Numbered from the stretch's first letter, positions 25,001-35,249 are shown. The stretch is DNA of 64,000 nucleotides from Bolinopsis microptera (GCF_026151205.1 NC_087079.1:12516635-12580634), one strand, 5' to 3'. The notes: a model not told the origin generated them from the letters alone. A program made the numbers and translations.

Positions 25001-26354
25001 CCAAATAAGCAGAATGGCACCCGTGCATGAAGTGTTAAAATAAATACCGTTCTAGAATGCCTGCGGAGGCATTATTGCTCCTTTATAATGCATTATGCAC
25101 GTGTTAGAAAATTTAGTAAAAATTAATAGCATAGAACGTAGCAAGGAATGTCTCCAAACGGAGTTTTCTTAGAGGGTGAGAGGTTCTTTAATAAGACCTA
25201 ATGATTAAAATTAACCGGACTGCTAGCGAGGAATCGAGAGTGGGAATAAAATAAAAGCGAAATAAATTCTAAGATAACGAAAAAGTGGTACAGAAAGCTA
25301 ATGTCCTAACACGGAGTCTAGGAAAAACCTGTGAACCAAATAAGCAGAATGGCACCCGTGCATGAAGTGTTAAAATAAATACCGTTCTAGAATGCCTGCG
25401 GAGGCATTATTGCTCCTTTATAATGCATTATGCACGTGTTAGAAAATTTAGTAAAAATTAATAGCATAGAACGTAGCAAGGAATGTCTCCAAACGGAGTT
25501 TTCTTAGAGGGTGAGAGGTTCTTTAATAAGACCTAATGATTAAAATTAACCGGACTGCTAGCGAGGAATCGAGAGTGGGAATAAAATAAAAGCGAAATAA
25601 ATTCTAAGATAACGAAAAAGTGGTACAGAAAGCTAATGTCCTAACACGGAGTCTAGGAAAAACCTGTGAACCAAATAAGCAGAATGGCACCCGTGCATGA
25701 AGTGTTAAAATAAATACCGTTCTAGAATGCCTGCGGAGGCATTATTGCTCCTTTATAATGCATTATGCACGTGTTAGAAAATTTAGTAAAAATTAATAGC
25801 ATAGAACGTAGCAAGGAATGTCTCCAAACGGAGTTTTCTTAGAGGGTGAGAGGTTCTTTAATAAGACCTAATGATTAAAATTAACCGGACTGCTAGCGAG
25901 GAATCGAGAGTGGGAATAAAATAAAAGCGAAATAAATTCTAAGATAACGAAAAAGTGGTACAGAAAGCTAATGTCCTAACACGGAGTCTAGGAAAAACCT
26001 GTGAACCAAATAAGCAGAATGGCACCCGTGCATGAAGTGTTAAAATAAATACCGTTCTAGAATGCCCGCGGAGGCATTATTGCTCCTTTATAATGCATTA
26101 TGCACGTGTTAGAAAATTTAGTAAAAATTAATAGCATAGAACGTAGCAAGGAATATCTCCAAACGGAGTTTTCTTAGAGGGTGAGAGGTTCTTTAATAAG
26201 ACCTAATGATTAAAATTAACCGGACTGCTAGCGAGGAATCGAGAGTGGGAATAAAATAAAAGCGAAATAAATTCTAAGATAACGAAAAAGTGGTACAGAA
26301 AGCTAATGTCCTAACACGGAGTCTAGGAAAAACCTGTGAACCAAATAAGCAGAA
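16085..26354. repeat. 335-bp satellite array, 30 full units plus one truncated
   Basis: Using GAACGT as the register (or its equivalent in variant units), units start at 16102, 16437, 16772, 17106 and so on to 26139. Spacing is almost always 335 bp (334-336 through single-base indels; three variant units differ). Units are nearly identical, with only a few recurrent variants (ATATCTCC/ATGTCTCC, TATATTGC/TATAATGC, ATTATTGCTCC/ATTATTACTCC). Each unit contains a 7-bp-stem hairpin (AATGCCT-GCGG-AGGCATT), the palindrome ATAATGCATTAT and a CACGTG. No open frame of note and no RNA gene were recognised in a unit. The last unit stops after about 215 bp at the insertion edge. Confidence 0.97.
19787..20782. 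repeat. variant satellite units in mid-array
   Basis: Three consecutive units replace the stretch around GGAATGTCTCCAAACGGAG with ATGAACGAAGCGGTGAAAATC. They also share CGTGCGTGAAG in place of CGTGCATGAAG and AATTTAACC in place of AAATTAACC. The end of this block (about 20760-20790) shows a junction, TAAAAATAATAAAGCTAGCAAGG, back to the standard type. Confidence 0.9.
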
Positions 26355-26720
26355 TCATCTTAGATAATTGTTCAAGCATTCTGAAAATCTACCGGAAAGT
26401 TTTTCTAGCTTGCTCCTTCATAAAGATATTCGTCATTGAAGTTTGTGCTTTTTTGAAGAATTATTTTATAAAAACGTCAATTTTGCGATTTAGTATTCTC
26501 TGGTGTTGGGCCATGCCTTGGGATGTGGAGCTCAGTTCTGCTTCCTATAGGTATAAATTGTGCATTAGGCTAGTTTTAAAGTTGAAAATAGAAAAGTTGC
26601 ACACGTGGGGACACGCCCAAATTGATAGAAAATTGATTGATAGAAAATTATTAATGAAGATATCAGTTTATATTTCGACTTTATAAAGTACCCTGACATT
26701 ATAATCAAAAATAGATGATA
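26355..26720 (+). repeat. element L, right half
   Basis: Continues element L from TCATCTTAGATAATTG. Compared with the inverted copy it has an internal deletion after CACGCCCAAATTGATAG. It ends at AATAGATGATA, directly against a long-TIR MITE. Confidence 0.8.
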
Positions 26721-27214
26721 TTTGACCAAAACCCATAATCATGGGTAGAGTGGACCGCTGCCAGTGTCTCTCTTTCCCAAACAAAAGGAAATGATATTAA
26801 TTTGATTGACCGTTCTCAAATGCAAAATGATACCGAGAATGAAATCGGTCGCTCGCTTTTCCCATTCATTTACAATTGTAATAGACTATGAAAAACTACC
26901 CAAAGGCAGCTGTACTCGGCAATAAAGATTCAATAAACTTCAGCAGTAGTAACTACCACCCTTACCCCGAAATACTAGGTATCGACCCGAACGCAACCCA
27001 AAGAGATTTTTACAGCATCTGATTGATGTAATCAATCGAAACTTATTACAATTCGAAAGCCGTGAATGAATGGGAAAAGCGAGCGACCGATTTCATTCTC
27101 GGTATCATTTTGCATTTGAGAACGGTCAATCAAATTAATATCATTTCCTTTTGTTTGGGAAAGAGAGACACTGGCAGCGGTACACTCTACCCATGATTAT
27201 GGGTTTTGGTCAAA
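26721..27214. mobile_element. long-TIR MITE copy 1 (TA target site)
   Basis: TIRs of about 150 bp start TTTGACCAAAACCC and include TCATGGGTAGAGTG, CAGTGTCTCTCTTT and CGGTCGCTCGC. TA flanks both ends. The unique middle of about 190 bp encodes nothing. TA duplication suggests mobilisation by a Tc1/mariner-type transposase. Confidence 0.8.
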
Positions 27215-27216
27215 TA

Positions 27217-27491
27217 AGAAATAGTTATATGGAGGTTTTTAAGAAATTTGCGCAAAATACGCGCCAGCATGTTATACGAAATTAGGTAAAAAACCCAAAA
27301 TCACCATATTCAGGTGCCTTAAAAACCGTGTTAAAATTGAGTTAGAGATCTGAAACTTTGCAGGGCGTCTAGACCTTGCCCAAATCGACTGTAAACCAAA
27401 TTTCATGTTTCAGCAGTATCGGCAAGTGGGTTTTCTGGAACCCCTGTTTTACAACAGATTGTCGTGAAGCATATATATATATTATATATTA
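27217..27491 (+). repeat. element L, middle fragment
   Basis: Similar to 14126-14390, ending in an AT dinucleotide stretch before MITE copy 2. Confidence 0.75.
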
Positions 27492-27493
27492 TA

Positions 27494-28001
27494 TTTTACC
27501 AAAACCCATAATCATGGGTAGAGTGGACCGCTGCCAGTGTCTCTCTTTCCCAAACAAAAGGAAATGATATTAATTTGCAATTGACCGTTCTCAAATGCAA
27601 AATGATACCGAGAATGAAATCGGTCGCTCGCTTTTCCCATTCATTCACGGCTTACGAATTGTAATAATTTTCGATTGATTACATGTCAATCAGATGCTGT
27701 AAAAATCTCTTTGGGTTGCGTTCGGGTCGATACCTAGTATTTCGGGTTAAGGGTGGTAGTTATCACTTATTGCATTAGCTGAAGTTTATTGAATCTTTAT
27801 TGCCGAGTACAGCTGCCTTTGGGTAGTTCTTCTTAATCTATTACAATTGTAAATGAATGGGAAAAGCGAGCGACCGATTTCATTCTCGGTATCATTTTGC
27901 ATTTGAGAACGGTCAATCAAATTAATATCATTTCCTTTTGTTTGGGAAAGAGAGACACTGGCAGCGGTCCACTCTACCCATGATTATGGGTTTTGGTAAA
28001 A
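27494..28001. mobile_element. long-TIR MITE copy 2, inverted relative to copy 1
   Basis: Same TIRs, starting TTTTACCAAAACCC, with TA on both sides. The interior is the reverse complement of the copy 1 interior with several substitutions. Confidence 0.8.
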
Positions 28002-28003
28002 TA

Positions 28004-29640
28004 TCATCTCTTTTTGATTATAATGTCAGGGTACTTTATAAAGTCGAAATATAAACTGGTATCTTCATTATAATAAGGAGGAAGTTTCAACGATTTCGAA
28101 ATTTTTCCTTTAAAAACATTTCCTTGTGTTTAGGTAAGCATATCGGTCGATCACTGACTGAATATACCACTTAATACTCATTCAAGTTGACATTAAATTC
28201 ATATATAATGACATTAAACTGTCGTGGCAAAGCAGAATTTGTTGGAAATCACGAATGAGCAAAATTCTCACCTTTCGCACGTGCAACTGCAAACTTTGAG
28301 CGGACGTTGCATGCGCATCCAATATTGAATCGCCGTAAATTTTTGCATGTAATTGTTTTATATATAGCTTGATAAGCATGCAAAGTTTGAAAGTATTTCA
28401 AGAAGAACTGTAATCACAACGGCACTCTAAAGTTGACAGAAAATGACGAAAACAGCAATTTTCAGTGATTTTAGCAATTTTCTATCAATTTGGGCGTGTC
28501 CCCACGTGTGCAACTTTTCGATTTTCAACTTTAAAACTAGCCTAATGCACAATTTATACCTATAGGAAGCAGAACTGAGCTCCACAACCCAAGGCATGGC
28601 CCAACACCAAAGAATACTAAATCGCAAAATTGACGTTTTTATAAAATAATTCTTCAAAAAAGCACAAACTTCAATGACAAATATCTTTATGAAGGAGCAA
28701 GCTAGAAAAACTTTCCGGTAGATTTTCAGATGCTTGAACAATTATCTGAGATAAAATTTCCTCAGATTTTGAATAAAATTACTCCTTAATGGGTTAAAAT
28801 TAATTTTAAAAGTTATTACTATTATTAACCGTTTTTAAAATCAAGTTTTAAAAACGGTTAACTTGATGACGTCATCAAGGGGTGTTTATGACGTCAAATA
28901 AATTTTTTATACAATGTAAACTAAAGTGTAAACAATTATTTGCAAGACCTGTGGTCGGAAATGGCTGTATCTTTTATACTTATGAATCTATGGACACTTA
29001 AATACAGGCTACAATTGGCTGGCAAAGCGTCTATCCCTGAATATATATGTATATCTGTATGTATGTATATGTCCCGACAATCTGTCGTAAAACAGGGGTT
29101 CTAGAAAACCCATTTCCCGATGCTCCTGAAACCTGAAACTTTTTTTGCAGTCAATTTGGTCAACGTCTAGACGCCCTGAAAAATTTCAGATCTCTAACTC
29201 AATTTTAACATGGTTTTTAGGGCACCTGAATATGGCGATTTTGGGTTTTTTACCGAATTTCGTATAACAGTGCTGGCGAGTATTTTATGCAAATTTCTTA
29301 AAAATCTGAACATAACTATTTTTTATTCCTGTCATCTTTGACATCAAATTAGAATGTTTTGAACTAAAATAAATCTGCTGAACGACTTCCGATGAGTCTT
29401 AATGCCTGGAAAACTCCTGCCGGAGGCGGCGGCCTTCGGCCGCCGCCTCCGGCCGGAGTGCACGCTTTGCGTGCACAAGAGGCTTGTAACGTGTACCAAA
29501 GGGGGTATAATAGTAAAAGGGGTATAATAGTAAAGGGGGTATAATAGTAAAGGGGGTATAATAGTAAAGGGGGTATAATAGTAAATGGGGAACATAGTAT
29601 ACCCACAATAAATGCAACATGCAACGGTCGTGCTTGCCAG
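28004..29640 (-). repeat. element L, most complete copy, minus orientation
   Basis: Runs from ATCATCTCTTTTTGATT to the GCTGGCAAGCACGACC end at about 29640. It includes the CRE palindrome region (near 28870), the two GC hairpins (29419-29476) and the 17-bp repeat (29495-29590). It shows what the copy split at 14690/26355 looked like before insertion. Confidence 0.8.
29419..29476. repeat. GC-rich hairpin pair, second copy
   Basis: A 16-bp perfect stem (29419-29434 with 29438-29453, loop TTC) and an 8-bp stem (29458-29465 with 29469-29476, loop TTT), matching 13978-14035 in inverse orientation. Confidence 0.9.
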
Positions 29641-29644
29641 CACT

Positions 29645-30653
29645 GTGATATGTATAGACGCTTTGGCAGTCAATTGTAGCCTACATTTAAGTGTCCGTAG
29701 ATCCAAAAGTATAAACGATACAGTCATCTCGAACCACAGGTTTTAAAGATAATCGTTTAAACTTCAGTTTACATTGTATTGAAAAATAATTTAACGTCAT
29801 CATCATCACTTGATGACGTCATCAAATTGAGTGTTTTTAAAACTTGATTTTTGACAAAGTAAGAACTTTTCAAATCGATTTTACACCATTAAGGAGTAAT
29901 TATATTCAAAATCTGAGGACATTTTTACCTTAGATAATTGTTCAAGCATTCCGAAAATCTACCGGAAAAGTTTCCTACCTTGCTTCTTCATAAAGATATT
30001 TGCTATTGAAGTTAGTGCTTTTTTAAAGAATAATTTTATAAAAACACAAAAGTTGTGAATTAGTATTCTCTGGTGTTGGGCCATCCCTTGGGTTGTGGAG
30101 CTCAATTTTGCTTCTTAAAAGTGTAAATTGTGTTATAGGCTAGTTTTAAAGTTAAAAATCGAAAAGTTGCACACGTGGGGACACGCCCAAATTCATTTAA
30201 AATAGCTAAAATCACTAAAAATTTTGATTTTCACGATTTTTATCAACTTTGGAGTCCCGTTGTGATCCAAGTTCTTTTTGAAATCTCTTGAAACTTTGCA
30301 TGCTTATCAAACTATATATTAAATACCACTATGCAAAAATTTACGGTGATTCAATATTGTATGCGCACGCTACGTCCGCTCAAAGTTTGCACGTGCGAAA
30401 GGTGAGAATTTTGCGCATTCGTGATTTCGAATATATTCTGCTTTCCACGATATTTAAATGGCATTATATATAAATTTAATGCCAACTTGAATGAGTAAAA
30501 AGTGCCATATTCAGTCGGTTATCGACAGATATACCTACCTAAACACAAGGAAACGTTTTCAAAGGCAGAATTTCGAAATCGTTGAAATTACCTCCTTATT
30601 AATGAAGTTTCGACTGTGTAAATTATCCTGACATTATAATCAAAAAGAGATGA
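29645..30653 (+). repeat. element L, third large copy, head-to-head with the minus copy
   Basis: Begins at GTATAGACGCTTTGGCAG and lacks the 5' portion with the hairpins. With 28004-29640 it forms an imperfect inverted repeat of about 1 kb arms. It ends against MITE copy 3. Confidence 0.75.
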
Positions 30654-30655
30654 TA

Positions 30656-30982
30656 TTTGACCAAAACCCATAATCATGGGTAGAGTGTACCGCTGCCAGT
30701 GTCTCTCTTTTCCAAACAAAAGGAAATGATATTAATTTGAGGAACCGTCCGCTAATGCAAATTGATACCGAGAATGAAATCGGTCGCTCGCTTTTCCCAT
30801 TTAATAAGCTTTATTACAATTCGTAAGCCGTGAATGAATGGGAAAAGCGAGCGACCGATTTCATTCTCGGTATCAATTTGCATTAGCGGACGGTTCCTCA
30901 AATTAATATCATTTCCTTTTGTTTGGAAAAGAGAGACACTGGCAGCGGTACACTCTACCCATGATTATGGGTTTTGGTCAAA
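30656..30982. mobile_element. long-TIR MITE copy 3, interior deleted
   Basis: Two near-complete TIRs separated by only about 40 bp, so the element is almost a perfect palindrome. TA precedes the left end. The right flank is TT, so the target duplication is not intact. Confidence 0.8.
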
Positions 30983-31098
30983 TTCCCCTCTACAAATTGT
31001 AATAAAAACAATAAACAACGCAGCTCAATGCTTTAACTTCGCATGCCAAAACAAATCATCATAAACAACGTCGCATTTCTGATAATTACATAACCAAT

Positions 31099-32334
31099 CT
31101 AAATCTGAGCCTCAAGAGCTACTTTATCGTACACGGTAATGTCCCGTATAACTCTGAACCCCACACAGTTCAAATGAGACTCCGCCAACAGTACCACAGG
31201 TACCAAAACATCAGAGAGGTCCTGTTTCCGATTACCTACTAGTGTCCATCTTATGGCCATGGTGAAGCTCTCTGACACTTGATCCGAGTTTTTGAACTCT
31301 CTCTCCAGATCCAGTTGAAGGTTTACATCTGTAGGTTCAGGGTATCTCCAAGCGTTTGGAACAGCCCCGTTTGATAAGATCTTTCTTTTGTCATGCCCTG
31401 GTTTGACAATGACCCAGTCTAAGGACATGGCAACTTGTTGACCCTGCTCGTTTCCTAGAATAAATGTGTCGTACAGGGTGGTCAGCTCTCTCCACCCAGT
31501 TAAATCAGTGCCGTTAATTGTTTGGGGAGACTCAAACCGGGCGTGAGGGTGGTAAACGTGTCCTATCAGCTCCTGAAACCTATCACGTGATTCCATTCCT
31601 TCAGGTCCCCAGACTTTACGGTACAGTTCAGCAACCCTCTGTCCTATGTACTGGTAGATAGGCCTCACAGCTGGCTTGATATTGTGCAGGTTAATGCTGA
31701 TATTCCCTTCCAAAGTCCCCTCCTTCTGTACCCGTTGGAACTCTTCAGCCAACCAACTGAGATGACAAGAGCCACTCTTGTCTGGGTTGAGTTTCTCCTG
31801 CCTCCACTTCTCAGCCCACCTCTTAGCCACCTCCTCACCACACACCCCCAGCTGTTCGTACAGACTCTTGTTATCCCTGACCAGCCACTCCCTCACTATC
31901 ACCCCATCCTTCATAACACAGTGCGCTATAACCCAGATCCGGGCCTGCTTGAGATGGGACGCAGCACTGAACTCCCCCTCTTTCTCCTCCTCCGTGTGGT
32001 GATACGTCATCTTAGTGCTGATGAGGTGAGATGAATGGTAACCAGTAGTGTTGTTCCCGTTCCACACCACATCAGCAGGGTACAGGCTTCTGTCTGGGAA
32101 GCTTTTCAGGGTTTTTGAGGTGTTCTGCACCACAATCTCTCCCCCTTCACAGTTACCTGACAAGGTGAAGATAGGACAGGTATCACTGTAGGTGTGCCTG
32201 ATAAAGTCAACGTTCCCTTGCTCCCATATCCGGTAGGTTATGTCCTCAATGAAGTCCTCAGTGTCAGTCCATCGTGGAGCATACCCTTCCGAGGGGTCGA
32301 AGTGTTTTAACACCGGCGTAGCCATAATCTTCAC
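31099..32334 (-). CDS. SnoaL/NTF2-fold protein, intronless; possible bacterial origin
   Basis: A 411-aa protein in one exon. Residues about 20-160 look like the SnoaL-like (nuclear transport factor 2 family) domain common in bacteria. WTDTEDFIEDITYRIWEQG and a following helix lead to FPDRSLYPADVVWNG, then SSHLISTKMTYHH and GVIVREWLVRDN. Residues about 225-400 (IGQRVAELYRKVWGPEG, WRELTTLYDTFILG, FTMAIRWTLVG) look like a second, more diverged unit. Such folds act as small-molecule cyclases, isomerases or binding proteins, so no substrate can be given. There are no introns, signal peptide or membrane segments. The start could be Met1 or Met4. The ORF is GC-richer than its flanks, as are other exons here. 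It lies between a MITE and the duplicated region. Confidence 0.8.
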   Translation of the reverse strand: MKIMATPVLKHFDPSEGYAPRWTDTEDFIEDITYRIWEQGNVDFIRHTYSDTCPIFTLSGNCEGGEIVVQNTSKTLKSFPDRSLYPADVVWNGNNTTGYHSSHLISTKMTYHHTEEEKEGEFSAASHLKQARIWVIAHCVMKDGVIVREWLVRDNKSLYEQLGVCGEEVAKRWAEKWRQEKLNPDKSGSCHLSWLAEEFQRVQKEGTLEGNISINLHNIKPAVRPIYQYIGQRVAELYRKVWGPEGMESRDRFQELIGHVYHPHARFESPQTINGTDLTGWRELTTLYDTFILGNEQGQQVAMSLDWVIVKPGHDKRKILSNGAVPNAWRYPEPTDVNLQLDLEREFKNSDQVSESFTMAIRWTLVGNRKQDLSDVLVPVVLLAESHLNCVGFRVIRDITVYDKVALEAQI

Positions 32335-32615
32335 AATTGTAGACTGTAGAGGTTACAATCATCACTTGCAATTCAGAATAGGAAAATAATAATAGTGACA
32401 GATGAAGATTGCAGAATGCTTTTAGTTTTATATATAATTGAAAATAAAGAGTTGTGGAAATCAGGTTGAGGTACGACTACAAGTAAATGCAGGTATTATA
32501 ATTATATTAACGAGAACTCTGCGCAAAATGGAGTAATGAAGATTGGAGTATTTTTGCCCCTGCAACGCAAACCTGCGTGGTCACTTTTAGTTCTTGCCAC
32601 GTGGGGTAGCCAGCC
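32335..32615. other. upstream region of the SnoaL-like gene
   Basis: No gene seen; presumed promoter of the minus-strand gene. Confidence 0.3.
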
Positions 32616-34167
32616 GTGACCGGGACAAAGTAATTCAATCAAATATTCTTTCCAGGAAAATTCACTGATTTTTAAAGCTCACTGAAAGGCACATACCTAC
32701 TTTTTATCAAGTTATTAAAGATTATGTGCGTGTTCGATAAATCTCTGACGACAAAGTTAATTAATTAATATTTCAAAGGTGCTCGTTTCATAGTTCATGA
32801 GCTGATAAAAGATAAAAATTGCAATCGATACGTATCTTCTGTATCGAGAGCTCCCGCTTCCGAGCTCGTGTTGCAAAGGGGAGGCCTGCCTTCCGAAATC
32901 ACATTACCAGGGGGAGCTCTCGAGTCCAAAATTGTGTCATAGAATGGTCGCCCGACCTACCTCCGACCGGCGCCCGACCGACCTCCGACCGGCGCCTGAC
33001 CGACCTCTGACCGACCTCCGACCGGCGCCCGACCGACCTCCGACCGACCTCCGACCGACCTCCGGCCGACCTCCGACCGACCTCCAACCGACCTCCGACC
33101 GACCTTCGACCGAGCTCCGACCGACCTCCGACCGACCTCCGACCGGCGCCCAACCGACCTCCGACCGGCGCCTGACCGACCTCTGACCGACCTCCGACCG
33201 GCGCCCGACCGACCTCCGACCGACCTCCGACCGACCTCCGGCCGACCTCCGACCGACCTCCAACCGACCTCCGACCGACCTTCGACCGAGCTCCGACCGA
33301 CCTCCGACCGACCTCCGACCGGCGCCCGACCGACCGACCACCGACCACCGACTGACATCCGACCGACCTCTGACCGACCTCCGACCAACCTCCGACCGGC
33401 GCCCGACCGACCTCCGACCGACCTTCGTCCGACCTCCGACCGACCTCCGACCGGCGCCCGACCGGCGCCCGATCGACCTCCGACCAACCTCCGACCAACC
33501 TCCGACTAACCTCCGACCGGCGTTCACCTACCGCCGACCGACCTCCGACCGACCTCCGACCGACCTCCGACCGACCTCCGACCGACCTCCGACCGGCGCC
33601 CGACCGGCGCCCGATCGACCTCCGACCAACCTCCGACCGGCGTTCACCTATCGCCGACCTACCGCCGACCGACCTCCGACCGACCTCCGACCGACCTCCG
33701 ACCGACCTCCGACCGACCAGCCTTGTCTTGGCTATGACATGCAATTGTACATGGTGCGCAATTCTTAGACTGATATTTTAGTAAATAATAAAGCATCTAA
33801 GTCTAAGTTCTAATCGGAAGGTATTATAAATATTATAACCTTCCCAGTAACCTCACAACAGAACACCATACGTTGGATGTTGTTTAATAATTCCTTCATT
33901 TTGCTGGTAAATAGAATAGTGGATAGTATTATGCCTCCAAAACTTTATATCCCTGACTCAACTCATTACCAAATAAACTAATTTATACAGAAGCAAACTA
34001 AGCAAGTGAACAGTCATGATGTTTATTATTTCATATTTGGGAAGGTCCTGGGACCAGGAGACTTATAAACCATTAGTGCAGGATGATTGCAATGATCATA
34101 TCTATAGACAAATTTTAAAATATGTATTTAGATGCCCAATTTTGTTCTCAAAAACGCTCTAAGTAAA
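32616..34167. repeat. tandem duplication, copy A (with GACC minisatellite insertion)
   Basis: Starts GTGACCGGGACAAAGTAATTC and ends CAAAAACGCTCTAAGTAAA. Apart from the insertion at 32826-33745 it is nearly identical to copy B at 34381-35249. About 213 bp of unique sequence separate the copies. Confidence 0.9.
32826..33745. mobile_element. 920-bp insertion with 6-bp target duplication, mostly 11-bp minisatellite
   Basis: TGCAAT at 32820-32825 is repeated at 33740-33745. Copy B has a single TGCAAT-type site there, so this is a clean insertion. From about 32945 to 33720 it consists of 11-bp units, mainly CGACCGACCTC with the variant CGACCGGCGCC. The edges (CGATACGTATC..., ...CCTTGTCTTGGCTATGACA) are not inverted repeats of each other. 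Because 11 is not a multiple of 3, several frames stay open with Arg/Gly/Val- or Pro/Thr-rich 11-aa repeats. These are not taken as proteins. Confidence 0.8.
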
Positions 34168-34380
34168 TTTTTGACAGCTTTAGCTGCCTGAAACGGTATG
34201 TATGTTATACTTATAGATATTATGGCCACAAATTCAAAAGTAAATAGGAGCTTCATATTGTGAAATACAAGCGCATGTAAATTTGCTTGATGGCAGAATT
34301 TAATATGATGTTTTGGCCAAATGTGCCAGTTGCGATAATTTTGTACATATCTGAAAGTCTTCAATATGTTCCTATCAAAA

Positions 34381-35249
34381 GTGACCGGGACAAAGTAATT
34401 CAATCAAATATTCTTTCCAGGAAAATTCACTGATTTTTAAAGCTCACTGAAAGGCACATACCTACTTTTTATCAAGTTATTTAAGACTGTGAAAAAGGAC
34501 CTATTTAAGAGACAAATTTATTTGAAAAATGAAGATGATTTTACCAACTTAGTGAACTTAGCAAGAGATAGAGTAGGATGGAGGAGTTTATTTACTTTGA
34601 GATATATTGAACGAATGAGTCTTCGTAAGCGTAAATAGGCCAGCACTTTGCTGAGCCTCTTTAGGTGCTCTTTTGTTTATAGATGTTATTATATATATAT
34701 ATATATATTTAAGATTATGTGCGTGTTCGATAAATCTCTGATGATAAAGTTAATTAATTATCAAGTAATCAAGTAAGTATCGTTTCATAGTTCATGAGCT
34801 GATAAAAGATAAAAATTGCAATTGTACATGGTGCGCAATTCTTAGAGTGATATTTCAGTAAATAATAAGGCATCTAAGTCTAACCGGAGATATTATAAAT
34901 ATTATAAGTATAACCTTCCCAGTAACCTCACAACAGAACACCATACGTTGGATGTTGTTTAATAATTCCTTCATTTTGCTGGTAAATAGTATAGTGGATA
35001 GTATTATGCCTCCAAAACTTTATATCCCTGACTTAACTCATTACCCAAGAAACTAATTTATACAGAAGCAAACTAAGCAAGTGAACAGTCATGGTGTTTA
35101 TTATTTGGGACGATCCTGGGACCTGGAGACTTATATGTTATAAACCATTTGTGCAGGTCGCAGGATGATTACAATGATCATATCTATAGACAAATTTTAA
35201 AATATGTATTTAGATGCCCAATTTTGTCCTCAAAAACGCTCTAAGTAAA
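34381..35249. repeat. tandem duplication, copy B (with truncated LINE insertion)
   Basis: Second copy of the segment at 32616-34167. It lacks the GACC minisatellite but carries the LINE tail at 34487-34714. Confidence 0.9.
34487..34714 (+). mobile_element. 5'-truncated non-LTR retrotransposon tail
   Basis: ATTTAAGA flanks both sides (34479-34486 and 34707-34714), and copy A shows the site without it. The insert reads VKKDLFKRQIYLKNE...LARDRVGWRSLFTLRYIERM to a TAG at 34636-34638, like the C-terminal end of LINE reverse-transcriptase ORFs. A short 3' UTR and an AT dinucleotide tail follow. Confidence 0.75.

Larger units (their letters stand above)
14691..26354 (-). mobile_element. 11.66-kb poly(A)-tailed insertion carrying minisatellite and satellite array
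   Basis: TCATCTTAGA occurs at 14681-14690 and again at 26355-26364. Element L is contiguous across that word in its uninterrupted copies near 28750 and 29930. Everything between is therefore an insertion with a 10-bp target-site duplication (11 if the next T is counted). The left edge begins with 19 T (14691-14709), i.e. a poly(A) tail on the minus strand. The right edge cuts a 335-bp satellite unit in mid-unit, like a 5' truncation. These are the marks of target-primed reverse transcription with the element in minus orientation. In that sense the order is: truncated satellite array, unique 165 bp, minisatellite, about 390 bp of unique sequence, poly(A). No reverse transcriptase is encoded. 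The array may have expanded after insertion. Confidence 0.7.

Noticed and set aside
15095-26354. CRISPR array
   Set aside because: Eukaryotic context; the 335-bp units have no unique spacers and the short units have repeated, not unique, spacers. No cas genes.
15095-26354. Hammerhead-ribozyme retrozyme as explanation of the tandem arrays
   Set aside because: I searched by eye for CUGANGA with a paired stem and GAAA. The 335-bp unit has none on either strand. CTGAAGA in the minisatellite lies in the hairpin arm and loop and has no matching stem II or GAAA at the right place. A covariance-model search would settle it.
32899-33744. Arg/Gly-rich 281-codon frame on the minus strand as a gene
   Set aside because: It is a translation of 11-bp tandem units, open in several frames at once, inside a recent insertion.
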